Source: Nitrincola sp. A-D6 | Lineage (GTDB): Bacteria > Pseudomonadota > Gammaproteobacteria > Pseudomonadales > Balneatricaceae | Direction: 5' to 3' | NCBI RefSeq assembly: GCF_000764495.1 | Contig: NZ_JRLB01000101.1 | Location: forward strand, 1-64,000 | Length of the DNA: 64,000 nt | Shown: piece by piece, positions 37,927-47,561 of the stretch | Layout: each line of letters begins with the position of its first letter | How positions within the stretch are numbered: the stretch's first letter is position 1 | Translations under genes and position numbers: made by a program | Notes under the pieces: generated by a model | Seen by the model: only the letters and a program-made list of their open reading frames with translations | What the model was told of the DNA's origin: nothing | Database searches by the model: none

Positions 37927-38457
37927 ATGAAGCTTCTGAAAGAACTAATTCATCCTGAGCTTGCGACTCGTGAAGGGCGTATTTTCCGGCGTCATGCTGC
38001 CCGTGGCATAGTGCTGCGTGAAGATAAGATTCTTATGCTATTCACTGAGCGTTATAACGATTTCAGTTTGCCGGGTGGTGGTGTTGACCAGGACGAAGAT
38101 ATTCATATCGCCCTGAAGCGTGAATTAGAGGAAGAAACCGGCGCCCGCGATGTTCAGGTCAAGGCGCATTTTGGCTTTATTGAGGAATATCGCCCTCATT
38201 GGAAGCCGGAATATGATCTGATGCATATGACATCGCATTTCTTTGTCTGCGATGTAGCGCCAGAACTGGAAGGTGTACGCATGGAAAGTTATGAGATTGC
38301 TAATGGCATGAAGCCTGTGTGGGTCACTGTTGATGAGGCGATGAATCACAACCGTCGGGTTATGTCGTCCCAGGAGAAAACCATGGGGCAGTCGATTCAA
38401 CGGGAAACCTTTATGCTGGAGAAAATTTCCCAAGAGCTTATTGCGCCGGCTATTTAA
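37927..38457 (+). CDS. Nudix hydrolase
   Basis: A 176-residue protein with a complete Nudix box GGVDQDEDIHIALKRELEEE followed by TGA, near residue 57 (pattern GX5EX7REUXEEXGU). Upstream is RHAARGIVLREDKILMLFTER and SLPGGGVD. Such enzymes cleave nucleoside diphosphates linked to another moiety; the substrate cannot be read from the sequence. It stands alone between draG and the haem locus, with 125 bases to the next start and no shared operon evident. Confidence 0.88.
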   Translation: MKLLKELIHPELATREGRIFRRHAARGIVLREDKILMLFTERYNDFSLPGGGVDQDEDIHIALKRELEEETGARDVQVKAHFGFIEEYRPHWKPEYDLMHMTSHFFVCDVAPELEGVRMESYEIANGMKPVWVTVDEAMNHNRRVMSSQEKTMGQSIQRETFMLEKISQELIAPAI

Positions 38458-38510
38458 AATAGCTCTCTGCTTTAGCGCAGATCACTTTTCTGGCAGAAAA
38501 ACAGAAACAC

Positions 38511-38552
38511 TTGCATCAGATGCCGATATTAATAATAATGATAACTAATATC
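38511..38552 (+). promoter_or_regulatory. fecI promoter with Fur box
   Basis: TTGCAT (38511-38516), 17-base spacer, AATAAT (38534-38539). A Fur-box-like 19-mer covers 38534-38552 and matches the consensus GATAATGATAATCATTATC at 15 of 19 positions. It ends 30 bases before the sigma-factor start, so iron-dependent repression is expected. Confidence 0.75.
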
Positions 38553-38582
38553 ATTTAAGAAGGCCTATCGGAGCAATTGTTC

Positions 38583-39095
38583 ATGACGGCTATTAGTACA
38601 CAGCATGCGCAAGAAGTAGAGCAGCTGTATCTTGAAAACCGCACCTGGCTGTCCATCTTTATCCAGCGACGTCTTGGATGTCCGGATGACACGGCTGACC
38701 TCATACATGATACCTATATGCGTATTCTGACTTGTGGCTATCTACCTCAGAAACATGAGTCCAAACGCTTTTTAACCCATATCGCCAAAGGCTTGTTGGT
38801 CGATACGTATCGTCGTAAACAGGTTGAAAAAGCCTATGAGCAGTATCTGTTACAGCTGCCGGAGAGCTATGCACCATCGGCTGAAGAGCATGTGCTGATG
38901 ATAGAGTCACTTGTCAGTATCGATGCGCTGCTGCACAGCTTACCTGATAAAATGCGTGAGGCATTGTTGCTAAGACAGTTAGATAATCTCAGCTATAAAG
39001 ACATTGCAAAACGCTTGAATGTCTCGGTTTCATCTGTGGAAAAATATGTTGCCAAAGCACTTCAGGCCTGCATGGCGGATATCATTCAGGATTAA
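38583..39095 (+). CDS. FecI-family ECF sigma factor
   Basis: A 170-residue extracytoplasmic-function sigma factor. Region 2 has FIQRRLGCPDDTADLIHDTYMRIL, and region 4 has LPDKMREALLLRQLDNLSYKDIAKRLNVSVSSVEKYVAKAL. The ATG at 38583 has GGAG 8-10 bases upstream. It would be held by the FecR-like protein encoded at the far end of the haem locus, about 9 kb away, and released when the TonB receptor binds haem or hemophore. The candidate promoter motif is shared by hemO and the receptor gene. Its end overlaps the convergent DUF454 gene by 14 bases. Confidence 0.9.
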   Translation: MTAISTQHAQEVEQLYLENRTWLSIFIQRRLGCPDDTADLIHDTYMRILTCGYLPQKHESKRFLTHIAKGLLVDTYRRKQVEKAYEQYLLQLPESYAPSAEEHVLMIESLVSIDALLHSLPDKMREALLLRQLDNLSYKDIAKRLNVSVSSVEKYVAKALQACMADIIQD

Positions 39096-39489
39096 TGACT
39101 TTCGTTTTAATTTTCATTGGGCAGGTTTTTGGCATTTCAGGTCGGCTAGCTAACCAAATCATCACCAACGCCATGAGGGTCGGTGCCGCACATTTAACCC
39201 ATAAGGGTGCACTACTGGAAAACAGCAAAAATGTGCTGAGTAGCATACTCAGAGCAGCTATCCACTTGGCCCGACGAGGGATAGCCCGATGTGTTTGCCA
39301 TTGGCTGATCAGAGGGCCAAATCGTGGATGCGCTAATAGCCAGGCGTGTAATCTTGGCCAGGCATTGGCTGAAGCCCAAACGGCTAATAGCACGAATATT
39401 GTGGTTGGAAAGCCGGGCAAGATGACACCGATAAAGGCCAATGCGATAAAAAACAATGCCAACAGGCGCCATAATGCTATTTTTAGCAT
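39082..39489 (-). CDS. DUF454/YbaN-like inner-membrane protein
   Basis: A 135-residue membrane protein with about four helices. LLALFFIALAFIGVILPGFP with TTIFVLLAVWASANAWPRLHAWLLAHPRFGPLI is the DUF454 (YbaN) signature. In many bacteria such genes sit beside haem-uptake genes. The ATG shares one base with the haem oxygenase stop (TAATG), so it is translationally coupled to it. Function unknown; a role in haem handling is suggested by context only. Confidence 0.85.
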   Translation of the reverse strand: MLKIALWRLLALFFIALAFIGVILPGFPTTIFVLLAVWASANAWPRLHAWLLAHPRFGPLISQWQTHRAIPRRAKWIAALSMLLSTFLLFSSSAPLWVKCAAPTLMALVMIWLASRPEMPKTCPMKIKTKVINPE

Positions 39490-40124
39490 TAGCCAGCCAC
39501 TTCTTTTATGTTAATAGACATAATTTGATCGACTGACTTAGTAACAAAATGGAAAGCCTGTTTGGCCGCATCCAGCGCTTGCTTTTTTTGCGGGTCAGTC
39601 AGCATTAAATTATCAAGTAATGCCCTGAACTCACGCCAGTGCGCAGCCCGGCCATCAGCGTGAGCAGTCATATGTCTGGCACCAAAGGTCTCAGAAAAGC
39701 CCAGTGAATTTTTAACATGCTTGAGTAGAATAGCGGCACCCAAGTTCGATCCTTCGATAGTGTATAACCAACCCAGGCCAGCATAGACACCGTTAATACT
39801 CACCTCTTGTCCTTTTTTATGATCAATTTGTAGCAGATCAGTTGATATATTTAAATCCTTACAGTCCTGCAGAACAGCGTTCAGTCTGCTGCGTTGATGT
39901 GCTCCAGAGATAAGATTGTTTATCTGTTTGTCTTGGTAAACAGCTTCACTTGCTGAGTGCAGCCGCAGTTGCATACGTAAAAAACCTTGATAACTGGCAG
40001 TATCGGCAAATGGGTTAAGCTGCATAATGCTGTGATCCAGTTGATCATGTATTGCCTTGGTCCCTTCTTTCAGATACATCGAGAGCGCTTCAGATTCAGT
40101 TGTTTGGGTCATCATCATATCCAT
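39489..40124 (-). CDS. hemO: Haem oxygenase
   Basis: Degrades haem to biliverdin, CO and iron in the cytoplasm. The 211-residue product carries the proximal His in KEGTKAIHDQLD near residue 27 and the distal-helix motif GLGWLYTIEGSNLGAAILLK near residue 117. This matches the HemO/PigA/HmuO-type bacterial oxygenases. A run of ATG codons follows the first Met, so the exact start may be a few codons later. Upstream is the TTTACGGA-N15-CGGTATA motif shared with the receptor gene. Cotranscribed with the DUF454 gene. Confidence 0.93.
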   Translation of the reverse strand: MDMMMTQTTESEALSMYLKEGTKAIHDQLDHSIMQLNPFADTASYQGFLRMQLRLHSASEAVYQDKQINNLISGAHQRSRLNAVLQDCKDLNISTDLLQIDHKKGQEVSINGVYAGLGWLYTIEGSNLGAAILLKHVKNSLGFSETFGARHMTAHADGRAAHWREFRALLDNLMLTDPQKKQALDAAKQAFHFVTKSVDQIMSINIKEVAG

Positions 40125-40149
40125 TAAATTATAGGGTGAAGATACCCTG

Positions 40150-40179
40150 TATACCGAATGAAATGATGATTTCCGTAAA
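40150..40179 (-). promoter_or_regulatory. Candidate ECF-sigma promoter of haem oxygenase
   Basis: On the minus strand TTTACGGA (40172-40179), 15 bases, CGGTATA (40150-40156), ending 25 bases before the hemO ATG. The same pair of boxes with the same spacing is found upstream of the TonB receptor gene. Interpreted as the -35 and -10 of the FecI-type sigma factor. Confidence 0.65.
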
Positions 40180-40208
40180 AAATACTTCAGAATTATATTT
40201 ATTTTGTT

Positions 40209-41534
40209 TTATTTCGTTTTATTTTTTACTGTTGTAGCCCGATTGCTATAAGGCCTTGCCTTGCCGGGTTTTCCCCAGGCAGTATAAAGGGCCGTAAGAT
40301 TATCCAATGCCACCAACAGGCTGTCCTCATTCGCGGATGGGGTACTGTCCAGCAACGCCAAGGCTTTCAGAAACAGTGGCTCAGCTTGCGCATAGTGCCG
40401 CTGATTGTAATACAGTGTTGCCGTATAGCTGGCTATTTGTGATGCTTCCAGCGGACGCAGATTCAACTGATCATGCAGCAACAGGCTTTGCTCAAATAAG
40501 GCCAAGGCCGCGGCATTATCTTTCTGTGACAATTTCAGACTGGCCAGGTTACCCAGAATCAGTGCCTGCTCAATGGATTCACTTTTATTCAACTCAGACA
40601 GTAGCTCAAGTGCCTGTTGGTACAGACTGTCGGCTTGTTGGTAGTTGGTATTCAACTGATGGCGCAGTGCCAGTTCATTGAGATGCATAACACTGGCCAG
40701 GCTCGGTTCGCTGTATTGCTGGCGCAACAATAAGGCCTGTTCACGTATGGGGGTGGATTGGGTTTGTTGATTCGCATCATCATAGGCATTCGCCAGGTGT
40801 TCCAACACACTCAGCAGGCGTTCATTATCTGGCTGCGAGCTCTGCTGTAAGGCTTGACTGGCCTGTTCCAAGGCATTAATGGCTTGTTGCGGTTGCTGCT
40901 GCGCCGTGTGTGCCTGTGCCAGCAGTAATAGTAAATCCGCCGTGTCCGATGCGGAGCTGGGCTGAGGATGATAGTGCTCCGTCTCTGCAAAGCCTACTAA
41001 GGCATTGTTGATTAGATTTCCTGCCTCGGCATATTGATGTTCTTCCATTAGCATCTGCGCTTGTGCCAATACAGCCTGCCACAACTTGCCCTCGCCAGTA
41101 TTCATTAGCGTGAGGTAACGCTCAATCGACTGCTGATAAACCTGCCTGGCCTGCTCAAAGCGGTTGGCCTGTTGCAATAGCTGCCCCTGGTTGAATAGTA
41201 ACTGACCCAACTGCTCCTGATGTTCGCCAGACGCCTGATTACTCAGTTGCACGGCCTCGGAGATCGCCTCCAAAGCCTGATCAATTTGCCCTTGTGCAGC
41301 ATAAATATAGGCGAGCATATTTAAACTACTGGCTTGGTAGCATCGCCATTATCAGCCTTTTCAGACACACGTATGGCTTGTTGTATCGCCTGTTGCGCCT
41401 GTTGATAGTCTCCGTGTTGATAGGCCTGAGTTGCCTGAGACTGCCAAGGCTTGCCAGTCTGTTGTACTGGCATGCGACTGCAGGCTTAAAAATAATAAGC
41501 TCAGGATCAATAAACTAAGATGACGTTGTCGCAT
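40209..41534 (-). CDS. Secreted tetratricopeptide-repeat protein, two frameshifts in this sequence
   Basis: Signal peptide MRQRHLSLLILSLLFLSLQS-HAS, then helical repeats of TPR type to the end (AYQHGDYQQAQQAIQQAI, AAQGQIDQALEAISEAV, QADSLYQQALELLSEL, AQAEPLFLKALALLDS). The frame shifts twice: near 41444-41449 (one extra base) and near 41330-41335 (one missing). Repaired length is 441 residues. It lies between Slam and haem oxygenase, 27 bases after the Slam stop. Probably periplasmic. It may chaperone the hemophore or assist Slam; that is inferred from position. Confidence 0.75.
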
Positions 41535-41560
41535 AAAACTCTCACTTTTAGATCTAGTAT

Positions 41561-43068
41561 TCAAAAACGTTTTTCCAGTTTCAAGCTGACACTGTTGCGG
41601 TCATAGGAGTACAGCCAGTCTATATTGCTATTTACTTTGCGGTGCTTGAAGGTCAGGTTGGGTTCCAAGCCATATACAGCAAGGCCAGGAAAACGCAGGA
41701 TAGCGGTATAATTTTGTTCCACATCGTTTCGCTGCTCAGCAAATACCGCACTGAATGCATCATGTTCGCGCTCACGTACAGATGCAAAAAACACCGCATT
41801 GACGTGCTGATTAAAGGTCTTGGCAACTCCGGCTCTGAGGCCGATTTGTTCATAGGCATTTTGCTCTACTTCCGCCTGTTTACGAGTCCAGTCCAGGCCG
41901 CCAAACAGGGTCCAGTTGTTTGGTAGCGCGTACCAGGCGGTAGCATAGACTGATCCGGTATAACCATCATACTGAGATGCAAGGTTGTCTTTGCTGTATG
42001 CCTGATCTTTGTAGTCTGTTTCCAGCTTGAACATCACTTTGTCGGTCAGATAATGCAGCCATTCCCCATGCAGCCCCCAGGCGGTATAGAGGGACTCGTT
42101 ACCATAACGTGAATATTCGAAGGAGGGTGCCAGTGACAACTGGTTGCGCAGCGTATGGTAACTGTAGCCGAACTGGGCGTTAAGTTGGCTTTCGTTGTAG
42201 GCTGAATGGTTTTTATAGCTTTGGCCGAAGAGTAATGAACGAAAATACAAGCCGTGATGCCCAGAAAGAGCAATGCGTTTGTTTAAAGTCATTTCATACT
42301 CGAGGCCTTCGGATCTGATAGCATCTGGCGTTTTACGTTCAAACAGGCATATGGAACTGTAATACATTAGGCAGGTATAGCTTTCCGATGATTGGTTAAG
42401 ATTGTCTGACCAATTTGGGCCCAGGGATAGGGAACCTTGCCAGGATTGGCGTTTATCCACAGCTTGCAAAAAACTATCAATAGTTTTGAGTACACCTTGC
42501 TGGCGCTCATCGTCCGGGTTGAGGGTTTGAGCAATTTGCTGGAACATCCGCTTGGCTTCAGCATCTTTACGGTTTTCAAACAGCACCCGCGCCAGTTCCA
42601 ACTGACCCAGCAAGAAGTCAGGATTAATCACCAATAGGATAGAAAACTCGGTTTCGGCCTGTCTCATATCCCCCGTAATCTGGCGAGTGAGCCTTGGGCA
42701 TAGGCAATCAGCATGGGATCTGCTGCAGGAAACGTCCGATATTCTTCTAAAAAATATACCACGGCGGGCCACTGTTTTTGTTGAATCGATAAATACAAGG
42801 CACGGCCTACATCATTCACATCATGTTTGATGGTGTAGGTTTTACCGTCGAGAGTGAGTGTTGGGCGTTCACCCCTTAGGTAATCTTCATCCTCAAGGAT
42901 TTGTCGTTCCTGCTGGAGTGACTGCAGATCAATACTTTGATTCAGGCGTAAAGAGGTATCCTGATTATCCGCCCAACTCTTCTGACCGATTGACAGGCTG
43001 ATAAAAAATACAGCCACAATCGCCATTTTTCGTGACGAAACAAACAATAGATGTGATTCAGGTAACAT
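41561..43068 (-). CDS. Slam-type outer-membrane translocon, frameshifted in this sequence
   Basis: Surface lipoprotein assembly modulator family (DUF560). After a signal peptide (about residues 1-33) there is an N-terminal TPR domain (AYAQGSLAR, then AETEFSILLVINPDFLLGQL and LARVLFENRKDAEAKRMF). The beta-barrel follows from about residue 200 (GSLSLGPNWSDNLNQSS) and ends in KLEKRF with terminal Phe. The frame breaks at a run of five C (42671-42675) where six are needed; repair gives 502 residues. Slam proteins move surface lipoproteins or hemophores across the outer membrane. The adjacent hemophore gene is the likely client. Confidence 0.87.
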
Positions 43069-43095
43069 AATCTGGCTTCGGTAGAGAAAGGGAAA

Positions 43096-43121
43096 GCAAG
43101 CGTCTGAAAACAGACGCTTGC
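43096..43121 (-). terminator. Hairpin between hemophore and Slam genes
   Basis: Perfect 11-bp stem GCAAGCGTCTG/CAGACGCTTGC with a 4-base loop, followed on the minus strand by TTTCCCTTTC. It probably ends most hemophore transcripts, so Slam would be made at lower level than its client. Confidence 0.75.
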
Positions 43122-43167
43122 TTGTTAAAACACTGTTTAATCAACTTCCATGTAGTTCAGGCAGTGC

Positions 43168-43997
43168 TTACTGTGCTTGACCACCAAAAGCGGTGTTGTA
43201 GTCTGATCCTGCACCGAAGTTCGCTATACCCGCTAGCGCATCCTGGTTGTTGAAAAAATGACCATTAACAGTACCTCCGGTAGCCACATCAACACCACTA
43301 ACAGAGAAAACTGCTCCATTTCCTGAGACAGCTGCGGTGTTTAGCCCAATGTCCGCTGTCCCGATATCTAATTTGATGTTAGATGTAGTATTTTGTACAT
43401 AGCCCGTGAGTTCCAAGGTACCGAAATCAGCAGTAAAGGTGCCTTGCATAACACCATTTTCTGTATATTTATTAATACCAGTAACGTTGTAATCGACTAC
43501 AGAACCCAATAGGTTGTTTGTGGTTACGTTGCTGTCTGCGTCATCACCATGGTAGTAGACTTGGCGACCATTGTAGGTAGTGCCATCGACTACAGTCTCT
43601 CCATTTTCTGACCATTCACCAAACCAGACATCACCATCACCCGCTTGTGCAAAGCTGAATATGCCGAGCTCATCGTGAGTTTCTGGTGCCTCAGTAATTG
43701 GAAAATCCAGATGGTAGATTGGCCCCGTCAGGCCGTCAGTTAGCCCTTCAAAATCGACTTTTGCTGAGGTTCCCAGTAACGGGAAGTTGGAAATACCAAT
43801 GCCAGCATTGTTCCAGGAGTGAGGTCCAAAAGGAACATTTGATACACCGACCTGTATATATTCATAGCCACTCACCGCGGCGCTCTGAGTGCCCGCCCAA
43901 GGGGCTGCCTGAACCTGGCTCCAGCCATGAACAGGGTGCTGCCCAGTGCGATACCGACTGTCAGTTTTCCTTTGTTGAACAGATGTTGCATTTTCAT
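43168..43997 (-). CDS. HphA-like Slam-dependent secreted hemophore, frameshifted in this sequence
   Basis: Signal peptide MKMQHLFNKGKLTVGIALG, then, after one missing base near 43919-43927, WSQVQAAPWAGTQSAAVSG. Repaired length is 276 residues. There is no lipobox, so a soluble product is expected. The body matches the hemophore HphA of Acinetobacter baumannii in pattern: DVWFGEWSENG, VDYNVTGINKYTENGVMQG, TFTADFGTLELTGYV and a C-terminal TbpB-like barrel ending DYNTAFGGQAQ. It would bind haem outside the cell and hand it to the TonB receptor. RBS AAGGAGC is six bases before the ATG at 43997. Confidence 0.85.
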
Positions 43998-44064
43998 GAT
44001 AAAGCTCCTTTCCAAGGTTAATTCAGATGGTCAGCAATTATTTATGGCCACCTGCTTATCAGAG

Positions 44065-47000
44065 CTATTGCTCTAATTCGTTAATTTTAAAATTCATGGT
44101 CAGGCTGAGCTTTAACACTCTGCCCGGCGCGGCCATCATTGAGCGGGTAATGGGGTCAACGTAATATTGATCGGTCAGGTTGGTACCTGTGAGCTCTATG
44201 TCGATGTTGTCGTTGACTTTGTAACTGGCATAGGCATCAACAATCATTAAGTTGTCCCAGGTAAAAGGCGAATTGAGGCCAAAATTACCGTAGTACTGGA
44301 CATAGTCTTCAAGGTATTGATTGCTGTGAGCTTTGTAATAGGTTAGTCGGGTGCCTAGTTCCAGCTTTCTGTCCATAAACCGACCTCCCAGAGACAGGTT
44401 GCCGGACAGTTCAGGAATGGCTTGTGTCAACAGATAGCCGCCGATAAAACCATCCTGTACGCACCTTGGGGTAGACAGGCTGGCTGTTCCTCCTGGGCCC
44501 GTCTGCTGGTTAGCAGCTTCTGCGCTGGCTTTATCGCACACCTCGTTTTCCAGGATATAGGACAGGCCCAGGTTGGTGAAAAAACGTCCGTTGTCATAAC
44601 GTGCCTGTATTTCGGCACCACGAATGGTCTGCTGTTCTATATTGCTAAAGCGCCACCAGCGATCACGTTCAATGACATTCTTTGTTTTGTGCTGGAAGTA
44701 GGCCAGCTTGAAATCGGCATATTCGGCATTTAACCAGGGAGTCAGATCCTGGATAAAGGCCAGTTCGTAGTTATAGGCATGTTCCGGCTCAATATCATAG
44801 TAGGGGCTTTGGTTGGAGGAAAAACCGATAGTGCTTTCAAACATACTGGGATAGCGTTTTGCTTCGCTGTAGCGGAAATAAATTCGGCTGGCATCTGTTA
44901 GTTGATAGGTGGTTGAGAAAAAGGGTGTCCAGGCGTGACTACGCTGCGTTTTGGCAGTGGTGTCAGCTTCATAGGTTAGCTCATCACGCAGAGCCGTAAC
45001 TTCGGCTGATTCTCCTCCAGATTGTGTCTCTTCCCATGCTATACAGTCGTCGACATTGGATAACTCGCCATTTTCGCAGGGATTATCTGCCCTAAAGTAG
45101 TTACCTTTGCCGTCGTGATACCAGGCTGAGGTATATACTTTGTCGTATGTTTCACCCACCTGAACTTGTTGGTTGGCCCCTTGTGTAGCACTTTGATGTG
45201 CTCTAGTTGCTATTTGCTCTTCGGTCCATATCCCGCCAACAAGCTCATTAAGAAGTTCTATATTGTTTGCATAACTGGTTTGGTAAATAGCATCCCAGTC
45301 GTCCTGGGTATAGACAGCCTCGCCCGTCCAAGAAACCACTCGCCCCTGGTATGCTGTGGCTGTTGTTGCCATATTGCCGGCTTTCTGCTGCTCGTCCAGA
45401 TAGTCGTCAAATGCCCAGTAGGATGAGTAGCGTGCGCCGGCTGTAAAGCTCAGTCGGTCAGTGGGTCGCCAGTCAAAGTTGAAGTTTGTTTCCCATTCTT
45501 GTCGACTGCCAGCCCGAGGAAGGCTCCAGCTGCCGTTCCAACTATCCGGGTTATACTCCAGCCCTTCGGAGCGCAGTTTTTCGTATTGCCAATTGCCACC
45601 CAGGGTGAGATCAAGAGAGTCCAGCAACGTCATTTTGTTGCTGAGGGTGATGCCGGTGCGTTCATTATCTTGACTACGCAGGGCGGTATTGAAGATATAT
45701 GGATCGTCAGGACCAAAAGCAAAGTTTGGTGAACCACCGGCGGTGTAGGTATCACTGCCAGTATCGGTATGCCATAGGTTGGAGTAGAAATCGATCCAGC
45801 GGTTGCTTTCAGGATTCAGTGTATATTCCATGCTGTAAGCTTTGGCATCAACGTGGCTGAGTGGCCACTGAATTGTGCCTGAACACTGGCATAACCCGAA
45901 CTGCGGATGCGGGAGGGCATAACTTCACCATAGAGGGTATCGGTATCACGAGCCGTAAAGGTGAGCTGCTGCTCATCGTTGAATTTCCATGTCAGTTTAC
46001 CTAGCCAGGACTCCATGGTGCTGGAGGTATTCATCACTTCCGTTCCGGGTGGGAACCCTATTGCTAAACCACGCAGCGGATTGAGTTCAGCCAGTGTTGT
46101 TCCGCTTGAGTTATGGGGAGTTGAGTAGAAACCGGCATTGTTTTCACCGGAATAATGGTTGCCCTTTTCCCGATAGGCATAGGCCAGCATGGCGTCAAAA
46201 TTTTCATGCCGTTTGCCAAAAGCCAGACGGTAGGCATAGTCCTCGCCGGAAAATGGGTTGTAATCGCGGCTGGTTTTCGGTTCGACACGCAGTGTCGGAT
46301 CACCCAGGGAACCAATTGCGCCCGGTGAGAATCCTGAAATATCCCGATAGTCCATGCCAGTAGACAAGCCTGGCACGCGCGGACTTACCGAGCCACTACT
46401 GCCTTCTATCTTCAGTTCCGCACCAAAGTCTTCGCCTGGTTTGACAATATCATCAACACCAATGGTCTTTGCGACTATGGCACCACCCACACCACTGTAG
46501 ACATTGCGCTCAAGATTCGGTCCCTTGATAATCTGAATGCTGCCAAGCAAATTCGGATCAATATAATTGCGGTTGGTAGCCCCGTTGTAGCCACGCCATA
46601 CCGTGATGGCTTGTTCAGTACCATCGATGGTCAACGGCACCCGTCCGGGACCTTGAATCCCACGGATGTTCGGATCTATCGCACCACTGTTACGCGCATC
46701 GCCACTGAAAACCCCAGCAATACCATTCAGCAAGTCGGCCGGGTTGGCACCTTTATAGCGTTCAATCTCTGTTTTGCCGATATAGCTGGTTGAGATATCC
46801 CGATCAAATACTTCGTTGTATCCCTGCTCATCTCGCGTGAAAGTAAAACCGCTTCCATACACATTGAGGGCATCCAGCTGTACCGAGTCTGCGAGGCTGC
46901 TTTCCTGCTGCACGGCTGTGGCTGAACCAATCCGGTAAGCACCATCGGCTTGTTGGATGGCGACAAGTCCTGTATCAGTTAATAGTTGGCGCAACCCTTC

Positions 47001-47255
47001 ATGCGCGGTGTATCGCCCCTGAAGCCCCTGGCTGGTTTGTCCTTGTAGTAATGCACCATTCAGATAAAGCTCCAGGCCCGCCTCTAATCCAAAACGATTC
47101 AGTACCTGGTCGAAGTCACCGGCCGGAATATTGAATTCACGAATATCGGATACCGTGGTTTGTGCTGCAAGTGGTAAGGCATAAAATGGGGTGATTCCTG
47201 CCAGAGACAGGCCGATCAAGATGACGTTCAGTCGTGAAAAGGGTTGCGACAACAT
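44065..47255 (-). CDS. TonB-dependent haem/hemophore receptor with STN domain, frameshifted in this sequence
   Basis: Signal peptide ending PLAAQ, then an STN signalling domain (about residues 35-110; FNIPAGDFDQVLNRFGLEAG), a plug (DLLNGIAGVFSGDAR; NPNIRGIQGPGRVPLTIDG) and a 22-strand barrel. The frame shifts near 45848; one missing base joins SATL to DAKAYSMEYTLNPES. Repaired length is about 1063 residues, at the large end of the family. The STN domain fits signalling to FecR/FecI in addition to transport. The carboxy end is atypical (NFKINELEQ rather than a terminal Phe). Hemophore HphA is encoded 67 bases downstream. Confidence 0.9.
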
Positions 47256-47291
47256 ATGGACTCCTGCTGTTTCTCATCAAGTTGTAATCTA

Positions 47292-47321
47292 TACACCGGA
47301 TGAGGAGCCTAAATCCGTAAA
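47292..47321 (-). promoter_or_regulatory. Candidate ECF-sigma promoter of the TonB receptor
   Basis: Minus-strand TTTACGGA (47314-47321), 15-base spacer, CGGTGTA (47292-47298), about 36 bases before the receptor start. The -35 octamer and spacing are identical to the motif before haem oxygenase, and 6 of 7 bases of the -10 box agree. Confidence 0.65.
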
Positions 47322-47439
47322 CAAAAACTAAATGATTTATATTCGTATCCTTTGTTTGTTAATAAGCCTGTGATAGAGGATGGAATCAACTATCAGTGTC
47401 AACCTGTATAGTGAAGAAGAAGCCTGAATCTGTAAGCTA

Positions 47440-47497
47440 GGAGCTGTCCGAGAATAGTGACCAAAACGGCTTTTCCGCATATTCTCGGACAGCCTCC
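47440..47497. mobile_element. MITE-like inverted-repeat element flanked by TA
   Basis: GGAGCTGTCCGAGAATA at 47440-47456 is mirrored by TATTCTCGGACAGCCTCC at 47480-47497, differing by one extra base. A TA dinucleotide stands on each side. The 58-bp size, terminal repeats and TA duplication resemble a non-autonomous relative of an IS630/Tc1-type element. It could also act as a transcriptional hairpin between the two genes. Confidence 0.5.
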
Positions 47498-47561
47498 TAA
47501 GTAGTCTTGATAAGACGCTAAGCAACTGACTATCTCAGTGCTTTTATCTCGGTTATAAAGA

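Larger units (their letters stand above)
47256..47561. other. 306-bp intergenic region between fecR-like and receptor genes
   Basis: No gene is supported. It contains the candidate ECF promoter (47292-47321) and a TA-flanked inverted-repeat element (47440-47497), both listed separately. Confidence 0.75.
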
